Source of the DNA: an uncultured Lachnospiraceae bacterium
GTDB lineage: Bacteria > Bacillota > Clostridia > Lachnospirales > Lachnospiraceae
DNA length: 34,691 nt
NCBI GenBank assembly: GCA_949840805.1
Contig: CATKXR010000054.1
Location: 1-34,691 of the forward strand
Direction of reading: 5' to 3'
A model generated the notes under the pieces. It did not search any database. It saw only the letters and a program-made list of their open reading frames with translations, and had not been told where the DNA came from. Below, piece after piece: positions 16,111-25,081 of this stretch. The translations under genes and the position numbers were made by a program. Each line of letters opens with the position of its first letter. Within the stretch, counting starts at the first letter, position 1.

Positions 16111-17859
16111 ATGTCAAAAACCAACACCCCAGAAACGCACTTCCCCCAGCCAGCGCCGGAACCTGTTGTGTTGAACGGTTCTGAGATACTGATTGAGTGC
16201 CTGAAAGAACAGGGAGTGAAGACCGTCTTCGGTTATCCGGGCGGTGCAATTTTGAACATTTACGATGCACTCTACAAGCATCAGGGAGAGATCACCCATG
16301 TACTTACATCCCATGAACAGGGCGCGGCCCATGCGGCGGACGGATATGCAAGAGCAACCGGGAAGGTGGGCGTCTGTCTTGCCACTTCCGGTCCCGGCGC
16401 CACCAACCTGGTGACGGGGATTGCCACGGCATACATGGATTCCATTCCGGTGGTGGCCATTACCTGTAATGTAGGCGTGAACCTGCTGGGAAAGGACAGT
16501 TTCCAGGAGATCGATATTTTAGGCGTGACCATGCCCATTACCAAATATAACTTTATTGTCAAGGATATCCGGAAGCTGGCTTATGTGGTGCGCAGAGCCT
16601 TTGCCATTGCCCAGAGCGGCCGTCCGGGTCCGGTACTGATTGACATTACCAAGGATGTGACAGCAGACACCTGCGAGTATACGCCTGTGGCGCCGGAGCC
16701 GGTGGAGAGGCAGAGCGATACGATCCGGGAGGAAGATATTGAGACTGCATTGGAGATGATCCGGAATGCCAGGAAGCCCTTTATTTTTGTGGGCGGCGGC
16801 GCGGTGCTTGCCAATGCCTCGGAAGAGCTGCGTACCCTGGCACACAGGATCCAGGCGCCGGTGGCAGATTCCCTGATGGGAAAGGGAGCTTTCGATGGCA
16901 CCGATGAAATGTATACGGGCATGGTAGGAATGCATGGAACCAAGACTTCCAATTACGGTATTACGGAATGCGACCTTCTGATCGTGGCCGGAGCCCGTTT
17001 CAGCGACCGGGTGACAGGGAATGCATCCAAATTTGCCCAGAATGCAAAAATTCTTCACATTGATGTGGATCCTGCGGAGATCAATAAGAATATCCGCAGC
17101 CATGCAAGTATCATTGGGGATCTGAAAGTGGTGCTGCGCAGGCTTAATGCCCGTCTGGATCCCATCAATCATGACGAATGGGTAAACCATGTGGAGCGCA
17201 TGAAGGATATGTATCCTCTGCGGTACGATAAGAGTGTGCTGACAGGCCCCTACATTATAGAGACCATCTATGATATGACCAAGGGAGATGCCGTTATTGT
17301 CACGGAAGTCGGGCAGCATCAGATGTGGGCGGCCCAGTATTACAAATATAAAAAGCCCAGGACTTTTCTGACATCAGGAGGGTTAGGAACCATGGGATAT
17401 GGCCTGGGAGCCGCCATGGGCGCCAAATTGGGCTGCCGTGACATGGGAGAGCCGGACAAGATGGTGATCAACATTGCAGGAGACGGATGTTTCCGGATGA
17501 ATATGAATGAGATCGCCACGGCAGTCCGCTACAACATTCCCGTGATTCAGGTGGTTATCAATAACCACGTACTGGGAATGGTCCGCCAGTGGCAGACCTT
17601 GTTCTACGGGAAGCGTTATTCGCATACTGTATTAAACGATGCGGTGGATTTTGTAAAGCTGGCAGAGGCCATGGGGGCTAAGGCGTACAAGGTCAGCAGC
17701 CGGGAGGAACTTCGTCCGGCACTGGAGGCGGCCTTTGCGCTGGGAGCGCCGGTAGTCATTGACTGCCAGATCAACTGCGATGACAAGGTGTATCCGATGG
17801 TATCGCCGGGGGCGCCCATACAGGACGCTTTTGACGATACGGATCTGAAGATAAAGTAA
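16111..17859 (+). CDS. ilvB: Acetolactate synthase, large (catalytic) subunit
   Basis: IlvB condenses pyruvate to acetolactate, or pyruvate with 2-oxobutyrate, using thiamine diphosphate. The 582-residue protein has GYPGGAILNIYDAL, the catalytic glutamate Glu69 in SHEQGAAHAADGYARATG, the FAD-domain sequence GARFSDRVTG, and the ThDP/Mg2+ motif starting GDG at 457-459 and ending NNHVLGM. An 18-residue Pro-rich N-terminal tail precedes the core. GGAG lies eight bases before the ATG. No regulatory subunit (ilvN/ilvH) follows; serC does. Feedback regulation by valine therefore depends on a subunit encoded elsewhere, or is absent. Confidence 0.95.
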   Translation: MSKTNTPETHFPQPAPEPVVLNGSEILIECLKEQGVKTVFGYPGGAILNIYDALYKHQGEITHVLTSHEQGAAHAADGYARATGKVGVCLATSGPGATNLVTGIATAYMDSIPVVAITCNVGVNLLGKDSFQEIDILGVTMPITKYNFIVKDIRKLAYVVRRAFAIAQSGRPGPVLIDITKDVTADTCEYTPVAPEPVERQSDTIREEDIETALEMIRNARKPFIFVGGGAVLANASEELRTLAHRIQAPVADSLMGKGAFDGTDEMYTGMVGMHGTKTSNYGITECDLLIVAGARFSDRVTGNASKFAQNAKILHIDVDPAEINKNIRSHASIIGDLKVVLRRLNARLDPINHDEWVNHVERMKDMYPLRYDKSVLTGPYIIETIYDMTKGDAVIVTEVGQHQMWAAQYYKYKKPRTFLTSGGLGTMGYGLGAAMGAKLGCRDMGEPDKMVINIAGDGCFRMNMNEIATAVRYNIPVIQVVINNHVLGMVRQWQTLFYGKRYSHTVLNDAVDFVKLAEAMGAKAYKVSSREELRPALEAAFALGAPVVIDCQINCDDKVYPMVSPGAPIQDAFDDTDLKIK

Positions 17860-17927
17860 AATGCAGCCAGGCTCCCAAAAGGGGCCGGCAGTAGCAAAGC
17901 AAGCAAGAAAATGAGGAGGAAAAATCA

Positions 17928-19013
17928 ATGGGAAGAGTGTATAACTTTTCAGCAGGCCCGGCTGTGTTGCCGGAGGAGGTTTTAAAGGAAGCAGCAGAAG
18001 AGATGCTGGATTACAAAGGCACCGGCATGTCGGTGATGGAAATGAGCCATCGGTCCAAGGCGTTTGAGGGGATCATCCAGGAAGCGGAGGCGGATCTCAG
18101 GGAATTGATGAATATCCCGGATAATTATAAAGTGCTGTTTTTGCAGGGCGGCGCGCATCTGCAGTTTTCCATGATTCCGCAGAACCTGATGAAGAATAAG
18201 GTGGCAGATTATATTATCACAGGCCAGTGGGCTAAAAAGGCTTTTAAAGAAGCACAGAAATACGGAAAAGCTGTGGCAGTGGCCTCCAGTGAGGACAAGA
18301 CCTTCAGCTATATTCCGGATTGTTCCGACCTGCCGATTGACGATGACGCGGATTATGTATATATTTGTGAAAACAATACTATTTACGGAACCAAGTTTAA
18401 GACTCTGCCTAACACCAAAGGAAAAACCCTGGTGGCAGATGTTTCCTCCTGCTTTTTGTCCGAGCCGGTGGATGTGACAAAATACGGCGTGATCTATGGC
18501 GGCGTGCAGAAGAACATCGGACCTGCAGGCGTGGTGATTGTGATCATCCGTGAGGATCTGATCACGGAGGACGTGCTGGAAGGGACTCCTACCATGTGCC
18601 AGTATAAGACCCATGCGGATGCCAAATCTCTCTACAATACACCACCTGCTTATGGCATTTATATCTGCGGCAAGGTATTCAAGTGGCTGAAGGCAAAAGG
18701 CGGCCTGGCAGCGATGAAGGAATATAATGAGAAGAAAGCAAAGATCCTTTATGATTTCCTGGATGAGAGTAAGTTATTTAAGGGGACTGTGGTGAAAGAG
18801 GACCGCTCCCTGATGAATGCTCCTTTTGTGACAGGAGACGCGGAGCTGGATGCACTGTTTATCAAAGAAGCTGCCGCAGCAGGGTTTGTAAATCTGAAAG
18901 GCCACAGGAGCGTAGGAGGTATGCGGGCCAGCATCTATAATGCCATGCCGATAGAAGGCGTGGAGAAGCTGGTGGAATTTATGAAAAAATTTGAGGAGGC
19001 ACATCAGGCATGA
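17928..19013 (+). CDS. serC: Phosphoserine aminotransferase
   Basis: SerC transfers an amino group from glutamate to 3-phosphohydroxypyruvate to give O-phosphoserine, with PLP. Length 361 is normal. The N-terminus NFSAGPAVLPEEVL is characteristic, FLQGGAHLQFSMIPQN binds the cofactor phosphate, and the PLP lysine is Lys195 in YGGVQKNIGPAG. HRSVGGMRASIYNAMP near the C-terminus binds the substrate phosphate. GAGGAGG precedes the ATG. The stop overlaps the serA start by four bases (ATGA), so the two enzymes of the pathway are co-translated. Confidence 0.96.
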   Translation: MGRVYNFSAGPAVLPEEVLKEAAEEMLDYKGTGMSVMEMSHRSKAFEGIIQEAEADLRELMNIPDNYKVLFLQGGAHLQFSMIPQNLMKNKVADYIITGQWAKKAFKEAQKYGKAVAVASSEDKTFSYIPDCSDLPIDDDADYVYICENNTIYGTKFKTLPNTKGKTLVADVSSCFLSEPVDVTKYGVIYGGVQKNIGPAGVVIVIIREDLITEDVLEGTPTMCQYKTHADAKSLYNTPPAYGIYICGKVFKWLKAKGGLAAMKEYNEKKAKILYDFLDESKLFKGTVVKEDRSLMNAPFVTGDAELDALFIKEAAAAGFVNLKGHRSVGGMRASIYNAMPIEGVEKLVEFMKKFEEAHQA

Positions 19014-20173
19014 GAACCATTCATTGTTTAAACGCGATTTCCAAGTATGGCTTGGGATTTTTGACAGAGGACTATAAGCTGACCGATGATGTGAATGAAG
19101 CTGAGGGAATTCTGGTACGGAGCGCTTCCCTGCACGAAATGGAATTTTCCGATTCCCTGCTGGCAGTGGCCAGGGCAGGTGCAGGCGTGAACAATATTCC
19201 ACTGGAAGATTGTGCAAAATCCGGAATCGTAGTGTTCAACACCCCGGGAGCCAATGCCAACGGTGTGAAGGAACTGGTGCTGGCAGGGCTGATGCTGGCA
19301 AGCCGTGACATTATAGGCGGGATTGCCTGGTGCCAGGAGAACAAGGATGACGAGAATATCTCAAAGACCGTGGAGAAAAGCAAAAAGGCTTTTGCCGGCG
19401 GAGAGGTCAAGGGCAAAAAGCTGGGAGTTATCGGACTGGGGGCGATTGGCGCCGAGGTAGCGAACGCGGCAGCAGCGCTGGGGATGGAGGTATATGGCTA
19501 TGATCCTTATATTTCCGTCAATGCGGCATGGATGCTGTCCCGGGATGTAAAGCATATTACCAGTGTGGATACCATTTATCAGGAGTGTGATTTTATTTCC
19601 ATTCATGTGCCGCTTATGGATTCAACCAGGGGTATGATCAACCAGGAGACCTTTGCCAAAATGAAGGACGGAGTTGTGGTGCTGAATTTTGCCCGTGATC
19701 TGTTGGTCAACGACGATGATATGGCGGCTGCCCTGGCTTCCGGCAAAGTGAAAAAGTATGTAAGCGATTTCCCCAATCCCAAGGTGGTGAAAATGCCGAA
19801 TGCCATTGTGATTCCTCATTTAGGCGCGTCCACGGAGGAGTCAGAGGATAACTGCGCCAAGATGGCGGTTATGGAGCTGATGGATTATTTGGAGAATGGA
19901 AATATCCGCAATTCCGTCAATTATCCGGCCTGCGATATGGGTGTGTGCAAGACAGAGAGCCGTGTGGCGGTCATGCATTTGAATGTGCCTAATATGATCG
20001 GCCAGGTAACGGGAATGATGGCATCCTGCGGAATCAATATTTCGGATATGACCAACAAGAGCCGGGAAAAATATGCGTATACCCTGATGGATCTGGACAA
20101 ACAGCCGGATGAAGAGACGATTAAAAAGCTGAGGGGCATTGATGGAATTTTACGGGTGAGGGTGATCAAGTAA
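19010..20173 (+). CDS. serA: D-3-phosphoglycerate dehydrogenase (short clostridial type with ACT domain)
   Basis: SerA oxidises 3-phosphoglycerate to 3-phosphohydroxypyruvate with NAD+, the first step to serine. The 387-residue protein has the Rossmann motif GLGAIG (142-147), catalytic Arg229 in NFARDLLV and His270 in PHLGAST. The acid-bearing segment, usually DVFxxEP, is SDFPNPKV (252-259) and lacks the usual glutamate. Residues from about 318 form an ACT domain (VAVMHLNVPNMIGQVTGMM), the usual place for serine feedback. It overlaps serC by four bases. The unusual active-site stretch is shared by a clostridial group as far as I recall, so the function remains likely. Confidence 0.9.
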   Translation: MRTIHCLNAISKYGLGFLTEDYKLTDDVNEAEGILVRSASLHEMEFSDSLLAVARAGAGVNNIPLEDCAKSGIVVFNTPGANANGVKELVLAGLMLASRDIIGGIAWCQENKDDENISKTVEKSKKAFAGGEVKGKKLGVIGLGAIGAEVANAAAALGMEVYGYDPYISVNAAWMLSRDVKHITSVDTIYQECDFISIHVPLMDSTRGMINQETFAKMKDGVVVLNFARDLLVNDDDMAAALASGKVKKYVSDFPNPKVVKMPNAIVIPHLGASTEESEDNCAKMAVMELMDYLENGNIRNSVNYPACDMGVCKTESRVAVMHLNVPNMIGQVTGMMASCGINISDMTNKSREKYAYTLMDLDKQPDEETIKKLRGIDGILRVRVIK

Positions 20174-20226
20174 GCCCGCAGTATAAATTCTATGGATCAT
20201 TTTTGACTGAAAGAAGGAGAACCGAT

Positions 20227-21537
20227 ATGGCCAGGATAAGACCATTCCGGTGTATCCGTCCCAATAAGGAAGCGGCGCCTAAGGTGGCGGCGCTTCCTTA
20301 TGACGTTTACAACCGGCAGGAAGCAAAAAGAGAAGTAGAGAAAAATCCGCAATCGTTTTTGGCAATAGACCGGGCAGAGACACAATTTTCTGATGATGTG
20401 GATCTCCACTCTCCAAAGGTTTACGAAAAAGCAAAGGAGCTATTGGAGAAATGGCAGAAGGATGGGATTTTAATAGCAGATGACACGGAATGCTATTATG
20501 TATATGAGCTGACAATGGATGGGCGCAGCCAGGCAGGGATTGTGGCATGTGCTTCTGTAGATGACTATTTGAACAATGTGATCAAAAAACATGAGAACAC
20601 AAGAGAAGATAAAGAACGGGACCGAATCTGCCATGTGGATGTGACAGACGCCCATACAGGACCGATTTTCCTGGCATACCGCTCTGATAAAGAGCTGAAT
20701 AAGATCGTGGACGAAGTGAGAAACCAGGAAGCATTATATGATTTTACGGCAGAGGACGGAGTGCGGCATCGGGTGTGGAAGGCTGCAGATACAGACGCAG
20801 ATTCCAGGACAGACAGAATCCGTACACAATTTGAACAGATGGATGCGGTCTATATTGCTGACGGCCATCACCGGGCGGCATCGGCCGTAAAGGTGGCATT
20901 GAAGCGGAGACAGGAAAATCCCGGCCACAGCGGCCAGGAACCATACAACTTCTTTTTGTCGGTACTGTTTCCGGACGATCAGTTGATGATCATGCCTTAC
21001 AATCGGGTGGTGAAGGACTTAAACGGACGAAGCAGCCAGGAATTTTTAGAAGAAATAAAAGAGCGGTTTGAAGTCCGGGTATGTGGAGGCAGGGAAGAAA
21101 GCGAATCCCGGGAAGATGCCGGCCACGGCACACAGGCAGGAATCAAAGCGCCGGAGAAGGAACCGAAGATGCGCCATCACATAGGAATGTATCTGGCAGG
21201 GCGATGGTACGAGCTGACAGTGAAGCCGGAAAATATTCCGGATGACCCGGTAAAGGGGCTGGATGTGTCTGTTTTACAGGATATTCTGTTGGCGCCGGTG
21301 CTGGGGATCGGAGATCCCAGGACAGATGAAAGAATTCAATTTGTGGGAGGGATCCGAGGGCTTTCCGAGCTGGAGAGGCTGGTGGATGGAGGAAAAGGGG
21401 AGGTGGCCTTCGCCATGTATCCGACCTCGATCCAGGAGCTGTTTTGCGTAGCAGACGCAGGGCTTTTAATGCCGCCGAAATCCACATGGTTTGAGCCAAA
21501 GCTGCGGAGCGGGTTGTTTATTCACAGGCTTTCTTAG
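20227..21537 (+). CDS. DUF1015 family protein, ParB/serine-kinase-like motif
   Basis: A 436-residue cytoplasmic protein starting MARIRPFRCIRPNKE, with VAALPYDVYN near residue 20, the known DUF1015 opening. IADGHHRAASA (Asp212 to Arg216) resembles the DGHHR signature of ParB-fold serine kinases such as SerK and SbnI. An inserted hydrophilic stretch with GREESESREDAGHG lies around residue 300. It follows serA by 53 bases with AAGGAG before the ATG, so it is probably co-transcribed with serC and serA. No phosphoserine phosphatase gene is in the window. A role in interconverting serine and phosphoserine is an inference from motif and context, not a known function. Confidence 0.8.
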   Translation: MARIRPFRCIRPNKEAAPKVAALPYDVYNRQEAKREVEKNPQSFLAIDRAETQFSDDVDLHSPKVYEKAKELLEKWQKDGILIADDTECYYVYELTMDGRSQAGIVACASVDDYLNNVIKKHENTREDKERDRICHVDVTDAHTGPIFLAYRSDKELNKIVDEVRNQEALYDFTAEDGVRHRVWKAADTDADSRTDRIRTQFEQMDAVYIADGHHRAASAVKVALKRRQENPGHSGQEPYNFFLSVLFPDDQLMIMPYNRVVKDLNGRSSQEFLEEIKERFEVRVCGGREESESREDAGHGTQAGIKAPEKEPKMRHHIGMYLAGRWYELTVKPENIPDDPVKGLDVSVLQDILLAPVLGIGDPRTDERIQFVGGIRGLSELERLVDGGKGEVAFAMYPTSIQELFCVADAGLLMPPKSTWFEPKLRSGLFIHRLS

Positions 21538-21574
21538 GATACAGGCAGTACCAGAGAAGGCAGAGGTAGGAATT

Positions 21575-21949
21575 ATGTTTTTTATTATGGGAATCAACCA
21601 GGGAACAAAGAAATTGAATTTTGACCAGCTTGTCGTTTGCGGCAACTGCGGACGGTATGGACATCTGGAGGTATATCTGGCATATTCCTGTCTGAGCCTG
21701 TTTTTTATCCCCGTTTTTAAATGGGGCCGCAGCTATTTTGTGAGGACAAGCTGTTGTAATAAGACGGTCCCTATCGATTATGAGCTGGGGAGGAAGATAG
21801 AGGCAGGACAGGTGACGGTCTTGCCAGAGAACATCATTCCGGATACCTTTCAGCAGAAAAATGGCATGAAACGCTGCAGGCATTGTGGTTTCGAGACCAT
21901 GGAAGACTTTCAGTTCTGCCCGAAGTGCGGAGAAAAACTGGAATTGTAG
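21575..21949 (+). CDS. Zinc-ribbon domain protein
   Basis: A 124-residue protein with three cysteine clusters: VVCGNCGRYGH (Cys22, Cys25), TSCCNK (Cys60, Cys61) and a C-terminal ribbon CRHCG...CPKCG (Cys101, 104, 115, 118). A hydrophobic stretch LAYSCLSLFFIPVFKW (36-50) may touch the membrane. This matches small zinc-ribbon proteins of Firmicutes with no assigned function. ATG 21575 follows GAGGTAGGA; a longer frame beginning inside the DUF1015 gene is less likely. It is probably the last cytoplasmic gene of this run before the MATE protein. Confidence 0.75.
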   Translation: MFFIMGINQGTKKLNFDQLVVCGNCGRYGHLEVYLAYSCLSLFFIPVFKWGRSYFVRTSCCNKTVPIDYELGRKIEAGQVTVLPENIIPDTFQQKNGMKRCRHCGFETMEDFQFCPKCGEKLEL

Positions 21950-22005
21950 TGGAAGCAAGATATAAGCGACAGAGAACAGGACACAAGGATAAAGGGGAAT
22001 TCGTT

Positions 22006-23328
22006 ATGATGTTTTCAAAAAGGGATCTGCTTAAACTGCTGGGACCTCTTATTGTGGAGCAGATTTTGGCTGTGCTGGTAGGTATGGTGGATGTGGTGAT
22101 GGTGGCTGCAGTAGGTGAAGCGGCAGTGTCCGGTGTGGCTTTGGTGGATTCCATCAGCATTTTGATCATCCAGCTATTGGCGGCGCTTGCCACAGGCGGC
22201 GCAGTAGTATGTTCCCAGTATATCGGAAAACAAAGGCTGGAATTGGCATGCCATAGTGCGGGGCAACTGATACTGATCACCATGGCTTGTTCATCATTGT
22301 TTGCCGGAGCCGCCCTTTTGGGAGGACGGCGCCTGCTGGAGCTGATTTTTGGTCAGGCAGAGGAAGCAGTGATGAATAATGCCGCTGTATATTTTCGGAT
22401 TACGGCATTGTCCTACCTATTCCTGGCCCTGTATAATTCCGGGGCGGCATTATTCCGCTCTATGGGAAATTCGAGGGTGTCCATGATGGTATCTTTCGTC
22501 ATGAACGGAATGAATATAGCCGGAAATGCCGTCTGCATCTATGGCCTTCATATGGGAGTGGAGGGAGTGGCGATTCCCACATTGATTTCCCGGGTTGCGG
22601 CTGCTGTTTTAATGGGATGTCTGATCACCAGGAGGGACAATGTGATTCACATTTCGGGTATTCGGGATTTGCGTCCCAACCAGGAGATGATGAAAAAGAT
22701 TATGGGGGTAGGAATACCCAGTGGCCTGGAAAACGGGATGTTCCAGTTCGGGAAGATTGCCCTGCAAAGCCTGGTTTCCACACTGGGTACGGCGGCAATT
22801 GCCAGCTTCGCGGTGGCTTCCAATCTGGTCACGCTTCATTATCTGCCGGGGAATGCGTTGGGACTGGGGCTGATTACCATTGTAGGACAGTGCGTGGGCG
22901 CCGGAGAGTATGAACAGGCAAAACAGTATACAAAGAAGCTGATTTTGGCTAATTACGGATTGGTGTTTGTTATCTGCGGGATTATGGCGGTTTTCAGCCG
23001 TCCGATTGTGGGAATTTACAATATGTCGCCAGAGGCATCCGAACTGGCCCGCAGGATGATTTTGCTGCATACCTGCGGGATGGTGGTGTGGCCTTTGGCA
23101 TTTGTGCTGCCGAATACCCTGCGCGCAGGCCTGGATACCCGGTTTACTATGGCTGTGTCTGTTTTTTCCATGTGGGTTTTCCGGATCGGATTTGCTTATT
23201 TGTTTGTGAAGGTGTGGAATGTGGGAGTTATGGGAGTGTGGCTGGGGATGTTTATTGACTGGATTTTCCGGGCGGTGGTATTTGTGGCGCGGTTTCGTGG
23301 GTTTGCATTGCGGGTGAGGCAGGTGTGA
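22006..23328 (+). CDS. MATE family efflux transporter
   Basis: A 440-residue membrane protein with about 12 helices in two homologous halves. LGPLIVEQILAVLVGMVDVV and GEAAVSGVALVDSISILI are the MATE N-terminal pattern. The second half starts at GVGIPSGLENGMFQFGKIAL. MATE proteins export drugs or metabolites in exchange for Na+ or H+; the substrate cannot be read. ATG 22006 follows AAAGGGG; the frame is open further back into the zinc-ribbon gene, but that part is not membrane-like and overlaps it. A hairpin terminator lies downstream. Confidence 0.92.
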   Translation: MMFSKRDLLKLLGPLIVEQILAVLVGMVDVVMVAAVGEAAVSGVALVDSISILIIQLLAALATGGAVVCSQYIGKQRLELACHSAGQLILITMACSSLFAGAALLGGRRLLELIFGQAEEAVMNNAAVYFRITALSYLFLALYNSGAALFRSMGNSRVSMMVSFVMNGMNIAGNAVCIYGLHMGVEGVAIPTLISRVAAAVLMGCLITRRDNVIHISGIRDLRPNQEMMKKIMGVGIPSGLENGMFQFGKIALQSLVSTLGTAAIASFAVASNLVTLHYLPGNALGLGLITIVGQCVGAGEYEQAKQYTKKLILANYGLVFVICGIMAVFSRPIVGIYNMSPEASELARRMILLHTCGMVVWPLAFVLPNTLRAGLDTRFTMAVSVFSMWVFRIGFAYLFVKVWNVGVMGVWLGMFIDWIFRAVVFVARFRGFALRVRQV

Positions 23329-23419
23329 GGGCGGAAGTTAGCAGTTGCAAAGGTATCATTTTTGGGTGTAAATGTTGAGGATATAATACTTTAACAAAAC
23401 TAATAACTTTTGCATAAGT

Positions 23420-23466
23420 AACAGGAACAAATCTGCCTTTATCATACAGGTTTGTTCCTGTTTTGT
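23420..23466 (+). terminator. Terminator between the MATE gene and the glycan region
   Basis: AACAGGAACAAA (23420-23431) pairs perfectly with 23451-23462 and is followed by TTTTG. The 19-base loop is long. The genes on both sides converge here, so it may serve both. About 180 bases separate the two stop codons. Confidence 0.7.
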
Positions 23467-23508
23467 ATAGGTACGGACCATCTATCGTTTGCAATGAAAG
23501 AGAGGTAT

Positions 23509-25011
23509 TTATTCAAAACGGATTACTACAACATCTTCTATAATTTGAATGCTTCCTTCATCCGGATAAACGGGAAACTCTGGCGGGAGTTCTGGTCCGA
23601 CAGAAGTAAGGCTTCCATTCCATCCCATATAATTTTTTAAAAAACCAGGTAATGCCCAGCCGCATACATAATCGAGAGATACAAGCTGTCCAAAATCCAT
23701 GCCATAATTGTCACTGACAGAAGGAAGATCCGGCTGATCCCCGATAATATAAAGAGGCATTTCCGTGCGGTATCCTTCCAGGGATTCAATTTTTGTGATT
23801 ATACGGTTCCAAACTGTAATATTTTGTTCAATTACGTGATGGCTTGTCCTATATACACCATTGCTGTACCATCCCCAAAGTAAAACCATAATTCCCATGA
23901 TAAAGAATACGGTATGTTTTTGGATGGAAGAACAGATAGTTTCTGAGAAAAACAGAGGAAGAAATAAAAAGATGGCAACTGTTCCATAAAGCATGGCGGC
24001 ATATACCATGGATTTATCTCCGCCAACCATAAAAAATATTAAATTTGCAGCCAGAGGAAGAAGCAATAGTAATAAGGACAACAGTATTTTTCCGGATAAA
24101 ACAGACGGCGTTTTTTTATAAAGGCGGATAACAGCAACCAAAGCGAGAACGTAGTATATCAGGATGAATATTCGCAATATAGGGGGGGTACTAAGTCCAT
24201 AAAAATTTTTAAGCGGCAAAACCAGAAGCAGTCCATAAGAGTAAACAGCAGACAGGCATAATTTACCCAGGGAAGGGATGTTTGTCATTTGATTGATTCC
24301 TTTGTAACTGCTTAAACTTACATGAAAAAGCGAGCAAAAAAATTTGGTAAAAATAAAATACAGGATTAGTCCCAAAAGAACAGTGGCTCCGCAAAAAATA
24401 ACAGAACGGACGACCTTTTGAGAAGAATGACCATTGACAAGCATTTTTATCCAAAACAATACCATAATGGCACAGGAAAAAGGAAGATATGCCTGATAGA
24501 TTCCCAGAGACAGAGAAAGGAAAAGGGATGCAAGCAGGCAGAAAGGCACCGTTTCCTTCACACAAAGTACGGCAGCGCTGACAGCGAGCAAAAGGCTGAA
24601 CATATTAAAATGGAAGGTGTAGCCATATAAGGCCATAGAGGTGGTTGCCGGAAATACGAGCATTAAAGCAGTGACAAACACAACAGCAGCCTTCGATCTG
24701 ATTTGAAGCATGTAAAGGATTAAAAAGGCGGAGCAGGCAATAAAAAAGAAACCGGTAAGCAGATTAAACCAGGGAAGAAAATAAACATTGCCAAACAGGA
24801 GCCGACATATTTTTACCAATATGTCTAAAAACCAACGTCCGGAGGATGTACCTGCGCCTGCATAGCCGGAGATGATCCCCATGGTATCATTGTTTCCGGT
24901 CAGATTTGCCATGGCATATCCATGAAAGCAGAAAACGCAGAGGAAAAAGGACCAGAAAATACTTTTTCCATAGAGATGAAAATATGATTTAGGTGAAATG
25001 TGTTGATTCAT
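23509..25011 (-). CDS. GtrII-like glucosyltransferase domain membrane protein
   Basis: A 500-residue protein with about 11 hydrophobic segments. GYAGAGTSSGRWFLDILVKI near residue 50 and LFLSLSLGIYQAYL in the middle match the Glucos_trans_II (GtrII) family. These move a sugar from a polyprenyl carrier to O-antigen or teichoic-acid-like polymers outside the membrane. The soluble C-terminal 100 residues (MDFGQLVSLDYVCGWALPGF) probably face outwards. It starts at ATG 25011 behind ATAGGAGG. With the next gene it is on the opposite strand from the main glycan operon, facing the MATE gene. Confidence 0.75.
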   Translation of the reverse strand: MNQHISPKSYFHLYGKSIFWSFFLCVFCFHGYAMANLTGNNDTMGIISGYAGAGTSSGRWFLDILVKICRLLFGNVYFLPWFNLLTGFFFIACSAFLILYMLQIRSKAAVVFVTALMLVFPATTSMALYGYTFHFNMFSLLLAVSAAVLCVKETVPFCLLASLFLSLSLGIYQAYLPFSCAIMVLFWIKMLVNGHSSQKVVRSVIFCGATVLLGLILYFIFTKFFCSLFHVSLSSYKGINQMTNIPSLGKLCLSAVYSYGLLLVLPLKNFYGLSTPPILRIFILIYYVLALVAVIRLYKKTPSVLSGKILLSLLLLLLPLAANLIFFMVGGDKSMVYAAMLYGTVAIFLFLPLFFSETICSSIQKHTVFFIMGIMVLLWGWYSNGVYRTSHHVIEQNITVWNRIITKIESLEGYRTEMPLYIIGDQPDLPSVSDNYGMDFGQLVSLDYVCGWALPGFLKNYMGWNGSLTSVGPELPPEFPVYPDEGSIQIIEDVVVIRFE

Positions 25012-25081
25012 AGTTATATTTTCCTCCTATAACTTTGTTTGTTTAGAGTATAGTTTAGTGCGGATGACAAGAAACTTATCT

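Noticed and set aside
16519..17319. Long reverse-strand open frame of 266 codons inside ilvB.
   Set aside because: It is a shadow of ilvB caused by codon bias, with no family resemblance and no start signal.
17866..17890. GGCTCC/GGGGCC hairpin between ilvB and serC as a terminator.
   Set aside because: The stem is six pairs with one G-U, and no T-run follows. Transcription probably continues into serC.
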